Position numbers and translations under genes: made by a program. The notes under the pieces are model-generated. The model had not been told where the DNA came from and made no database searches. It worked only from the letters and a program-made list of their open reading frames with translations. 49,030 nt of DNA. Origin: Perkinsus olseni (Eukaryota > Perkinsozoa > Perkinsida > Perkinsidae). Below are positions 1-7,756 of the stretch, piece by piece. The first letter of the stretch is position 1; every line of letters starts with the position of its first letter. The DNA lies in the NCBI GenBank assembly GCA_013115135.1, contig JABANP010000412.1:1-49030 (forward strand), written 5' to 3'.

Positions 1-279
1 CACGCGAGGGGTCAGGAGTGCCGCCTAGGAGTGGAGTGGTCGATAATCCCTCTTGTCTACTGGGAGTGATGGAAGCCCTAGGATCACTCTTCCTTCCATG
101 CCGACGGGTACTAACACCAGCCTTTCCCATGTTGATACAATACGATAAGATAAGGTGGTTGTGGTCAGCGAGGACCGATGATAGGCGACCAAAGCAATGG
201 ACCCAGAGACTCAGCTATACATGGGGCTGAGAGCTCTTCTTGCTATCTTGCTACTTCTCAATGGATCACGATAGTGACA
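1..279 (-). repeat. 3' LTR of element 1 (partial)
   Basis: Positions 1-227 match 5291-5517 without a visible difference, and 228-279 match 6183-6229 apart from an 8-nt duplication here. The window begins inside this LTR, so its outer edge and the target-site duplication cannot be seen. This copy keeps the empty target site (ctatacatgggg at 215-226) of the TIR element that splits the other LTR. Confidence 0.85.
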
Positions 280-426
280 CTGCCGCCCCCACCATTTGCT
301 TCGAAATATTGGGCAAAGAGCCAGAGAAGAAAGAAATATCGGGGTACGACTCGCCCCGCTCGAGAAAGAATAAACACTTTCATTGTCACGATGCCTTACC
401 GTCATATGATGCCGTTGTAGTTGTTC

Positions 427-3400
427 TCACACTGCGGTGTGATCCTGCGGCCCACCACAACGCTTATTGATATAGGCACATACGAAACGGGCTTTAAAGC
501 GATGGAATAGAAGCTCAGAGACTTCGTGCCATACCTTACATTTACAGCATTGGATCCAAGACATAACATCTTCATCTTCATCACGAATCCTATAAGGTAC
601 GACATTAGCAAGGAGTTGAACCTCGCTGATAGACTTCTTGCCCTTATCTGAGATCTCGAGACGGCAGGTGCTATTTGACAGAATCTCTCTAACCTTATAC
701 GGCCCGACAAAATTGGGAATCATCCTATGGCCGGAGGGAGAGTAGACCAGCACCATATCACCGGTAACCACGTCTTTAGATGGACGAGCACCGTAACGTC
801 TCTGATAGGCAACTTGTTGAGCTTCTTTAATCTTACTCCAATGCTCGCAGTAATCGGCGAACTTCAACTTGAAGGATGAGGCGTTATCACGGTGCAGCTG
901 CTGTAGAAAGGACTGCTCAGCTGGATTAATAAGATGAGATACGCCAGCCTTCACTGCCTCATCATTATCCCCGATAGGATCGGTCGGTAGTCGACCGCAA
1001 TTGGAGTAAAGAATATGTAGAGGAGATAAGTCGCTTCCCTTACCGTATGGAGTGGCATTGAGGGCCAGCTGAATGTGAGGAAGTTGCGCAGGCCAGCTGT
1101 CCAGAGGGGCGCCGGTCAGTGAACTTACTTGTAGGGCATGACGAACAAATTGATGTTTACGTTCATACCAACCGGCATACGGCCCTCCATGCGGCGGAAG
1201 CGTGACGATGATAATTCCAAGCTCACTAGCCCACTTCTTCAGGCGCTGCGATTGGTTAGTGCTGAGCCAAGGCGTATTGACAGCATAACCATCAAATACT
1301 AATATGCGCGGGGCTCCAAAGTCGCCGAATAACACCTCAAGATGGTGTATCAACTCAGCGATAGTGAGCGAGAATGTGGCTCTCAACCACGTGAACCCCG
1401 TTACCCCACAGGTAATAGATATAATAGCCCGAAATATCCTGTTAGGGTGGGAGTCACTTTTACCATCCGTCATTGACATGTGATCGACAGCAAGTACTTG
1501 ACCGGGAGCAGTACCTTTGAAACGGACGCGCCCGAGCCGACGCTTGTGCTTGATGTGGGCATGGACCCTTTGACAGGCATCGCAAGTGGATAAGCGTCGT
1601 TTAACTGCCGTATGAAGATGACGGGTATAATATACTGCCCCAATAATCTCAGCTAACTTCGGATAGCCTAAGTGAAAATACTTGTCATGAGCCGCATCTA
1701 TTATAGTGTTGATGTAGTCATTGGTAGCATGTCCACCGTGACCAATAGCGATGCGGGGTAGTACCTCACCCTCAGTATTAACAAGGGTGGTCCGATATAG
1801 TAGGCCATCATCATCACTGAGCTTATATAGGGGTCCTTCTCTCTCAAGAAAGCTCCTAGGGAGCTTGAAGCTTAGCGACCATTTCTGGCCGCGGTTATGC
1901 CACTCACGTATCTCCTTGAGAATGGGGTCGTCTTGTTGATGCTTCTTGATAGCAGCATGGTCAACGGGTAACCCTTGAGGTCCGTCTCCATCAGACTGGT
2001 CCGCATCCTCAGCTTCTGCTGATATCGCTGCAACAATGGCTGGCGACTCGGACTCGGTGGTGTCAGGATCATCTGGACAATACTGGACCACAGGCGTTCC
2101 AGATAACATTTGACGAACTTCTGACAACTTAACTTCAAACGGACCCAAGGGTAATAGGCCCCTGGAAGGCGCATCTGCGAGGTTCCGCTCGCTTTGAACA
2201 TGTACGACCTTCCAGCCTTTTTTGACGCATGCCTCTCGAATAAATTCGAGCCAGCGCGTCTCTAGGGGAGTGAGTTGGCATTTGGAGTTCTTGGCCTTCA
2301 ACCTGTAGATGGCAATGGCACTGTCGGATAGAATACACCATGATCTTTGCCCTTTCGGCTCCTTCTTCTGCTTATTGACGATAGCATCTATCGAGAGCAT
2401 CAGCTCGCATGCTTTATAAAGGCAGTAGAGCTCTTTCTTTGGGATTGACCATGATGTCATTGCCACACCATATACCGACCCGGTTCCTCGTAGAGGGTAG
2501 ATCACCTCATCCGAGTGAGTACCGGTATCATTGCCTGCATAGGCGGGACAGAAAGCCTGACATGCCCATGCGCTATTGCTGGAGTCACAGTACATGAATA
2601 ACTCCTTGGCATTGAGTGCGCGTGGTAGGGCAATGCGGGGTCCATCATCGACGCTTCTGCACCATTTAATGAAGGCCTTTGTGTGCTTTGGGTCGATGGG
2701 ACTGTCCCAGGCAGGATCTTCATTATAGGCCTCCCGCAGATTCATGCGTGCTCGAGTCGCTACTGCGGGGAATAGGCCTATGGGGTCATACCACTTCCCG
2801 TAGGCGCTCGAGAGCATCCTACGAGTGGTGGGGATAACTTGGGCCCCACTTAGGTCGGGCGGTAACTTGCAGAGAATGTGGTCGCAGTGTTCTTGGTGAT
2901 CATCATTACATATCACCCATTGATAACCGAACTGCTTGAAGACGCCGTCGGACTGAAATGATGATATGCGCTTCTTACTCTGCAAGGCGAACCCAGCACC
3001 ATTGAGGACCTTCGTGATGACGTCCTCATTCTCCAATAAGGTCGATACACTTGCGCTCGCTAGGCCGAGATCATCGACATACTGATAGAGCGAGCACCTT
3101 TTATAAAATGGTTTTAGTAGAGGGTACAATGCCTGGTGCAGGCAGGCACTCGAGCACCGAAGACCGAAAGGGAGCCTCTTCCATCGGAAGTAGACTCCAT
3201 ACAGAAATCCACCGCAAAAATCCGATGCCTTTGGGGATAATGTTATCGAGTGGTACGCTTTGCTTAAATCTAATGAGACCACATTGGGAGCCAATCTCCA
3301 TTGCATAAGGTTGGAAGTGATTGGGGTAGCTCCTTCGCAGCTCCCAAGTCGAATAAACTCATTGGTCCGTCGCGCATCGACGGTGAGCCTACATGGCGTT

Positions 3401-4899
3401 GTCGAGCTAATAGTAACGTCTCTAAACACCGGATTTATGGGAACATACGACTTAATACCAGACGGCTCCTTACAGACCTCTACGGTACCACTAGCAATTA
3501 ACTCCCAAAAGGCATCTTGTACTTGAATGTGTTGCGATGGCGACAGAGACTTCTCTAACGATCTAAACCGCGCCTCGACTTCTCTACGATTATTAAAGGG
3601 CCTGCGGTCACTAGACCACGGCAAATCATCTAATTGGTAATGGAATGTATTACGATTACGATCATCTACTATTCGCCTTAAGGGCATAGAGTCAGAAAAT
3701 AATATCGACTCGTTCTTACGACTATCAACGTCGTCTTCACAGATAATAGTGGGTGTCGGCTCAAAGACTGCGCCGCATGACGATGGCAACAGTCCGTCCG
3801 ACGAACTCAACTCTGCAGGGTCACCTGATGGGTCGCTCTCATTAGAATTGTGGGTTGCCTCTTCACCTGCATACCTCTCAAGTCCGTGCCCGCTTGTAAC
3901 CACAGGCCTTGGACTCTCACTCGAGAAGCAAATATGCAGCCCGAGAGAGGATAAAGCAGGGAGGCCTAAAATCAAATCATAATCACTGGAGAGCGATTCC
4001 ACCACGAGAAACTCCTGATACGAATTGGCTCGTGGAGTGCTACACGACAATGTAATACGAGAGATTGGGCGAAGGGTATTAGTTCCATCCGCCAGTCTTA
4101 TGAGGCCACAGCTGGTAGCTACCTCATTAGTATTGCACTCACACGAAGCGATACCATTGGTTTCAATCCACGACAGAGAGCATATATTCACCGTTGAACC
4201 GGTGTCAATGAGAGCCTTAGCAGCAACATTCGGCTTAGAGTAGCCATAAGTTATACGAATATCAGCAGTAAGGGGCTTACAGTTATTATGATCATAAAGA
4301 ATTGCTCCACAGCTATCGATATCGACACTGCCATCAGCGGCAGCGGTAGATGGTTGAGATTTGGCCACATTGGTGGTCGTATTAGTTGCCGGCGCAGAAT
4401 GAGGGTAAGGACATTGGTCCCCTCTACTGCATTGGCCGGTTACGTAATAACGATAGCATATCTTTGAGGACTTGGCAGCCTGATCTACTCCCCCAGTTGA
4501 TTTAGAAGGATTAACACCTACGCTAGGAGCAGGACGAACAACTTCAGATTGGCCTGTCCCATGACTGAAGGTGGCTGCTATATTACGATCATGACTGAAG
4601 TGACACTTAGTACCAAAGCGACAATATTTCCCAGCAGTGAATACTCTGCATGGGATTTTCTTAGTAGTGGCATCCGTCTTCGGACTGCTGCGTGCTGCTG
4701 CATTACGGGTTTGGATCTTGCTCTCAAAATACTCGGCGGCTTCTCTGGTCTCCTCCAAGTCGGCGTATCTCGGACCAAAGTAACCTTCGATCTTCTCACG
4801 TAAGTCATCTCGGAGGGATTCCCTAAACTTAGCCGCGATATCTTCATCGTCAATATGACGACTGGCCGCCACTTTCATCAGCCTTGCTTGGATCTCCAC
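427..4899 (-). CDS. Pol polyprotein of element 1 (Gag C-terminus, PR, RT, RNase H, integrase)
   Basis: This 1490-codon open frame has no true ATG at its start (the first codon is GTG) and continues open upstream to about 5010, overlapping gag in the -1 frame. Two CCCH zinc fingers lie at about residues 83-103 and 148-167 (C-x8-C-x5-C-x3-H type). The protease motif DTGS is at 232. The RT catalytic YVDD is at 607-610, and a BEL/Pao-like YDPIG is at about 704. An RNase H aspartate is near 772. The integrase has an HHCC-like zinc motif (H1076, C1106, C1109) and a D1139, D1203, E1246 triad. All catalytic residues that I can recognise are present. The CCCH fingers stand where most retroelements carry CCHC knuckles. 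Confidence 0.85.
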   Translation of the reverse strand: MEIQARLMKVAASRHIDDEDIAAKFRESLRDDLREKIEGYFGPRYADLEETREAAEYFESKIQTRNAAARSSPKTDATTKKIPCRVFTAGKYCRFGTKCHFSHDRNIAATFSHGTGQSEVVRPAPSVGVNPSKSTGGVDQAAKSSKICYRYYVTGQCSRGDQCPYPHSAPATNTTTNVAKSQPSTAAADGSVDIDSCGAILYDHNNCKPLTADIRITYGYSKPNVAAKALIDTGSTVNICSLSWIETNGIASCECNTNEVATSCGLIRLADGTNTLRPISRITLSCSTPRANSYQEFLVVESLSSDYDLILGLPALSSLGLHICFSSESPRPVVTSGHGLERYAGEEATHNSNESDPSGDPAELSSSDGLLPSSCGAVFEPTPTIICEDDVDSRKNESILFSDSMPLRRIVDDRNRNTFHYQLDDLPWSSDRRPFNNRREVEARFRSLEKSLSPSQHIQVQDAFWELIASGTVEVCKEPSGIKSYVPINPVFRDVTISSTTPCRLTVDARRTNEFIRLGSCEGATPITSNLMQWRLAPNVVSLDLSKAYHSITLSPKASDFCGGFLYGVYFRWKRLPFGLRCSSACLHQALYPLLKPFYKRCSLYQYVDDLGLASASVSTLLENEDVITKVLNGAGFALQSKKRISSFQSDGVFKQFGYQWVICNDDHQEHCDHILCKLPPDLSGAQVIPTTRRMLSSAYGKWYDPIGLFPAVATRARMNLREAYNEDPAWDSPIDPKHTKAFIKWCRSVDDGPRIALPRALNAKELFMYCDSSNSAWACQAFCPAYAGNDTGTHSDEVIYPLRGTGSVYGVAMTSWSIPKKELYCLYKACELMLSIDAIVNKQKKEPKGQRSWCILSDSAIAIYRLKAKNSKCQLTPLETRWLEFIREACVKKGWKVVHVQSERNLADAPSRGLLPLGPFEVKLSEVRQMLSGTPVVQYCPDDPDTTESESPAIVAAISAEAEDADQSDGDGPQGLPVDHAAIKKHQQDDPILKEIREWHNRGQKWSLSFKLPRSFLEREGPLYKLSDDDGLLYRTTLVNTEGEVLPRIAIGHGGHATNDYINTIIDAAHDKYFHLGYPKLAEIIGAVYYTRHLHTAVKRRLSTCDACQRVHAHIKHKRRLGRVRFKGTAPGQVLAVDHMSMTDGKSDSHPNRIFRAIISITCGVTGFTWLRATFSLTIAELIHHLEVLFGDFGAPRILVFDGYAVNTPWLSTNQSQRLKKWASELGIIIVTLPPHGGPYAGWYERKHQFVRHALQVSSLTGAPLDSWPAQLPHIQLALNATPYGKGSDLSPLHILYSNCGRLPTDPIGDNDEAVKAGVSHLINPAEQSFLQQLHRDNASSFKLKFADYCEHWSKIKEAQQVAYQRRYGARPSKDVVTGDMVLVYSPSGHRMIPNFVGPYKVREILSNSTCRLEISDKGKKSISEVQLLANVVPYRIRDEDEDVMSWIQCCKCKVWHEVSELLFHRFKARFVCAYINKRCGGPQDHTAV

Positions 4900-5420
4900 G
4901 CGCTGAGCAAACTGCGTGGGGGTTTCTCCGGGCTTCTGCCTGAGGGATTGCCAATTCTGCCGTAAAGATATCTTACGCCAGGAAGCATAGGTAGGTTGGT
5001 TTCATCGAGTCTTTCCCAGACCTCATCAACTGATAGTCCCTCGATAAACATATCCTCCACTCTGGTCTCCACTGGATCATCTAAGCATCTGAGTAAGTAA
5101 AGTTGGGCGGGGAGTCCGTCGAGCTTAAATAATTTCAAACTCCTCTCCACTTTAGCCTTGAATTCTTGATATGGGACATCATTTGATGGCCCAGACCATG
5201 GCTGCTTTACACATAATCTCAATTTTTCGACGTCCAGAATGTCGGTCTGTATCGAAGATTCGATCCCGGTAGAATATCGCGTTGGTGTCACACGCGAGGG
5301 GTCAGGAGTGCCGCCTAGGAGTGGAGTGGTCGATAATCCCTCTTGTCTACTGGGAGTGATGGAAGCCCTAGGATCACTCTTCCTTCCATGCCGACGGGTA
5401 CTAACACCAGCCTTTCCCAT
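4878..5420 (-). CDS. Gag N-terminal part of element 1, frame-shifted against pol
   Basis: This is a 180-codon ORF from a true ATG. It contains a Gag-like helical stretch (PYQEFKAKVERSLKLF and following). The last ~35 residues look unnatural. The expected Gag continuation (WRKISLRQNWQSLRQKPGET) is encoded in the pol frame over the same bases, from about 5010 onward. Either a -1 frameshift is programmed here or a one-base indel broke a single gag-pol frame. The ATG lies inside the 5' LTR, and the frame reads through the candidate primer binding site. Confidence 0.7.
   Translation of the reverse strand: MGKAGVSTRRHGRKSDPRASITPSRQEGLSTTPLLGGTPDPSRVTPTRYSTGIESSIQTDILDVEKLRLCVKQPWSGPSNDVPYQEFKAKVERSLKLFKLDGLPAQLYLLRCLDDPVETRVEDMFIEGLSVDEVWERLDETNLPMLPGVRYLYGRIGNPSGRSPEKPPRSLLSAWRSKQG
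5263..5274 (-). promoter_or_regulatory. Candidate primer binding site, element 1
   Basis: The plus-strand sequence ATCCCGGTAGAA lies where LTR sequence should give way to internal sequence. The identical 12-mer occupies the same junction in elements 2 and 3. It does not begin with the TGG expected for pairing with a tRNA CCA end, so priming may use an internal or processed tRNA. Confidence 0.5.
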
Positions 5421-5515
5421 GTTGATACAATACGATAAGATAAGGTGGTTGTGGTCAGCGAGGACCGATGATAGGCGACCAAAGCAATGGACCCAGAGAC
5501 TCAGCTATACATGGG

Positions 5516-6171
5516 GCACAAACATCGGCTGTCACTAAATTCTGTGTCCTAATCACTAAATCTAGCGCGCGCCCAACTGATCGATATCTGCGCGCTTTCC
5601 TACTGCTGCCGCCTCTTCCGGAGTCCGGAATCCGGAGCCGATTAAAGTGCCCTTGGGTAACCCTTTGGGTTTATGGTTGCCTTGGGTAACCAGAAACGGT
5701 TTCTGATTCGGGGTCCTGGTTGCGCGCGCCCAACTGATCGATATCTGCGCGCTTTCCCACTGCTGCCGATCCCTCCGGACTCCGGAGCCGATTACATTGC
5801 CCCTTCCGGTTTCTGGTTGCCTTGGGTAACCCTTCGGGTTTCTGGTTTGGGTAACCCTTCCGGTTTCGGGTTGCCTTGGGTAACCCTTCCGGTTTCGGGT
5901 TGCCTTGGGTAACCCTTCCGGTTTCGGGTTGCCTTGGGTAACCCTTCGGGTTTCTGGTGGCAAATCTTTTGTTTTTCTGCTGAGAGCCAACTTCATCACC
6001 ATGCCGAGAGCGGAACGTGTTCGCTGGTTGTATACGATGGGTCATGTGCGCTATGAGCAGTGCAAAACGCAACACGTGCCTGGGGAACGCGGCGCGCAGA
6101 TATCGATCAGTTGGGCGCGCGCTACTTTTAGTGATTAGGACACAGAATTTAGTGACACTCGATGGACGTGC
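5516..6171. mobile_element. Non-autonomous TIR DNA transposon (MITE), MULE-like
   Basis: The terminal inverted repeats run about 80 bp. The core arms 5531-5596 and 6092-6156 differ at only two positions; the outermost arms start GCAC and end GTGC and are less well matched. An 11-bp duplication, ctatacatggg, flanks the element (5505-5515 and 6172-6182), and the other LTR shows the empty site. A long target duplication with long TIRs suggests a Mutator-like family. There is no coding capacity. The subterminal block is repeated internally (about 5563-5650 and 5726-5805), followed by a 29-bp tandem array. Confidence 0.85.
5827..5957. repeat. 29-bp tandem repeat inside the MITE
   Basis: TAACCCTTCCGG-type units start at 5827, 5852, 5881, 5910 and 5939. 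The last three spacings are exactly 29 bp, and the first unit is 25 bp. Related decayed units lie at 5655-5700. The periodicity produces long spurious ORFs on both strands. Confidence 0.9.
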
Positions 6172-6229
6172 CTATACATGGGGCTGAGAGCTCTTCTTGC
6201 TACTTCTCAATGGATCACGATAGTGACAT

Positions 6230-6403
6230 ATATCTTTCTCTGTGACACAAAAGATGCACGATGGTGGGATTGAACCCCGGACCTACATTAGACTCGCGTA
6301 TGGTCCCAGGCATCGCTGCAGCTAAGATCTACGCACTCCCCGTTTCACCTTGTCAAAGCGTTCCGTGCGTAACGCCTGTCCTATCACAGTTGTTTAGATT
6401 GCC
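6230..6403. other. Spacer upstream of the CAP-Gly gene
   Basis: No gene is seen. A B-box-like string (ggttcaatcc on the minus strand at 6265-6280) resembles a tRNA T-arm, but the flanking stems do not pair. The pyrimidine-AG at about 6381-6389 just before the start codon could be a splice acceptor. Confidence 0.4.
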
Positions 6404-7262
6404 ATGTCGTCGTCGTCGGATAATAGCACATCATCATCGCCATCGCCAGCTGCTGCAGTGAGCATGCTTGACCAGCTACAGAAGGTCGCTCTAAGAGCGA
6501 GAGATCAGGCTGAGGATGTTGGTGACGATATACGCGTTGGAGCTGGTAGTGAATGGGTCTTCCGCTCATCCACTGCTTATACGTTACAGAATACTGTCCG
6601 TGCCGAGAGGGATGTATTCGGGCATGTGACTGAGCACCTTCGCCTGCAGGTCGACCGGCAACCCCAAAGGCTACGTTTGACCGTATTAAGGTTGGGATGA
6701 GATGCCAAGTGGAGCCCTTCCAGCGACGAGGGGAGATCGCCTATATTCAGCCAAATCATTGTGGACTTGGTAGTAGACTGGGAGAGCGTCGCGAGCAGGC
6801 TCTTTCTTACATTCATGTGAGGATCAACGAATTGATACGATAATACGAAGGTCGTCACTCTCATTCAACGGCCCCAGCCAGAGTCCTGCACGGCCGTGTA
6901 CTTACTTAAAACTGCTGAGGGTGAAAAACTTTCGTGGCTTATCGGCTGGTCCAATCGCAGCGTACCTACCATCGACCATCGGTGGGTCATACGTGCATCG
7001 ACCATCGGGGAGTTTCAGGTACCTGGGTTGGTGTTAAACTAGATGAACCCTGCGAGGATCCTAGACAAGACGGTACTTTTTTGGATGGTAGAAGATATTT
7101 CGAAACCGAGCCTGGATACGCCTTATGGACCCGGCCTGAAGCTGTAAGTGAGAATTGCGCATGTTATGGTAATGGAAGCTAGATGGCCCTCCCATGGTCG
7201 AAGGATTGCGTCTAAGTCTTCTATCTGGGACTTTCCTATAGTTCAGCTTGACTAGCGAATAA
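6404..7262 (+). CDS. Small CAP-Gly domain protein, 4 exons
   Basis: My exon model is 6404-6545, 6650-6769, 7019-7143 and 7242-7262. All introns are GT-AG, and the sum is 408 nt, giving 135 aa. The N-terminus is serine-rich. The CAP-Gly domain fills about residues 60-128: it reads VGMRCQV, RRGEIAYI, then GTWVGVKLDEP, a DGTFLDGRRYF segment and a final aromatic-RP. This order matches CAP-Gly domains of microtubule plus-end proteins and tubulin cofactors, which bind EEY/F tails of tubulin or EB proteins. The first intron is the weakest part of the model, and I chose it because it restores the domain frame. The last exon is only seven codons with the stop. Whether this is tubulin cofactor B or another CAP-Gly protein cannot be decided: no ubiquitin-like domain is visible. 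Confidence 0.6.
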
Positions 7263-7756
7263 GTTGCAAGTGTCGACTATATAGGTGCTAGGACCAAGTA
7301 TATAGTAGGCTCTAGTATCGAGTAGTGAGGCGCCCATTAAGTTTTTGGGTTGTGTGAAAGAAGTCGTATCGCAGATTATTGTCAGGTAACCTGCGGCCCT
7401 GAATTCACCCCTATTGATCCCTTCGCCGATCTTTCCTCATCGAGTGACGAAGAGTAGTTACTGTTTCTAATGTTCTAAGCTTTGCTTCAGTAAATGGGAT
7501 GGTACGGGTACCATGAACGCTGGGATGCAGTGATGGTAGACTCTACCCTCTCCAGCCATTCGACGGGCCGTGCTGGCCTTTCACTCACTAGTGGTGGACT
7601 GTGCTAAATGTGTCTGTAGGACCTCTATGTATGCTGTGTGTGTGGCCTGTAAATGTTGTTGCAGGTCGATTGTGGTCGATCGCCGTCATCGCTTGTCCGA
7701 CATTCCTGCTGGCCAGTACTTGCAGCAACTTCTTGTCAGTAGAATCACGAATTTTT
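7263..7756. other. Intergenic spacer / 5' region of the thiolase gene
   Basis: No coding potential is recognised. A pyrimidine-rich stretch ending in AG (about 7724-7740) just before the thiolase ATG could be a cis- or trans-splice acceptor. Confidence 0.4.

Larger units (their letters stand above)
1..6229 (-). mobile_element. LTR retrotransposon 1, BEL/Pao-like, 3' LTR cut by window start
   Basis: The direct repeat 1-279 matches 5291-5515 plus 6172-6229, so these are the two LTRs of a minus-strand element; the right copy is split by a TIR element. On the minus strand the LTR begins TGTCACTATCG. A G-rich polypurine tract (minus-strand reading of 280-293) abuts the left LTR, and a candidate primer site (5263-5274) abuts the right one. 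Between them lie gag and a long pol with protease, reverse transcriptase, RNase H and integrase in that order. The YDPIG motif after the RT resembles the conserved DPLG segment of BEL/Pao elements. The two LTRs look identical over the first 227 bp and differ by an 8-nt indel nearer the outer end, which suggests a fairly recent insertion. Confidence 0.85.
5275..6229 (-). repeat. 5' LTR of element 1, interrupted by a TIR element
   Basis: The outer edge is set by the end of similarity to the left LTR (gtgaca at 6229). The inner edge is placed after the primer-site motif, because the left copy is cut off at 5291-equivalent. Without the 656-bp insertion the LTR would be about 300 bp. Confidence 0.7.

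Noticed and set aside
5263..5340. tRNA-Asp-like sequence (GGTAGAATATCG, GTGTCAC, GGGGTCAGGAGT) at the element 1 LTR edge
   Set aside because: The anticodon stem forms only with a nine-base loop and there is no TTCGA loop, so a tRNA gene is not supported.
5562..6075. Overlapping open frames of 130-146 codons rich in GNPKPEG / RQPETGR repeats
   Set aside because: They are produced by the 29-bp tandem repeat of the MITE being open in several frames; no protein family fits.
6262..6335. Possible tRNA on the minus strand (GGTTCAATCC B-box)
   Set aside because: The T-stem has two mismatches, the acceptor stem has no partner upstream, and no anticodon arm forms.
6650..6669. A 20-nt mini-intron in the CAP-Gly gene
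   Set aside because: It would keep the frame but is implausibly short; a 104-nt intron (6546-6649) also restores the frame and matches the size of the next introns.
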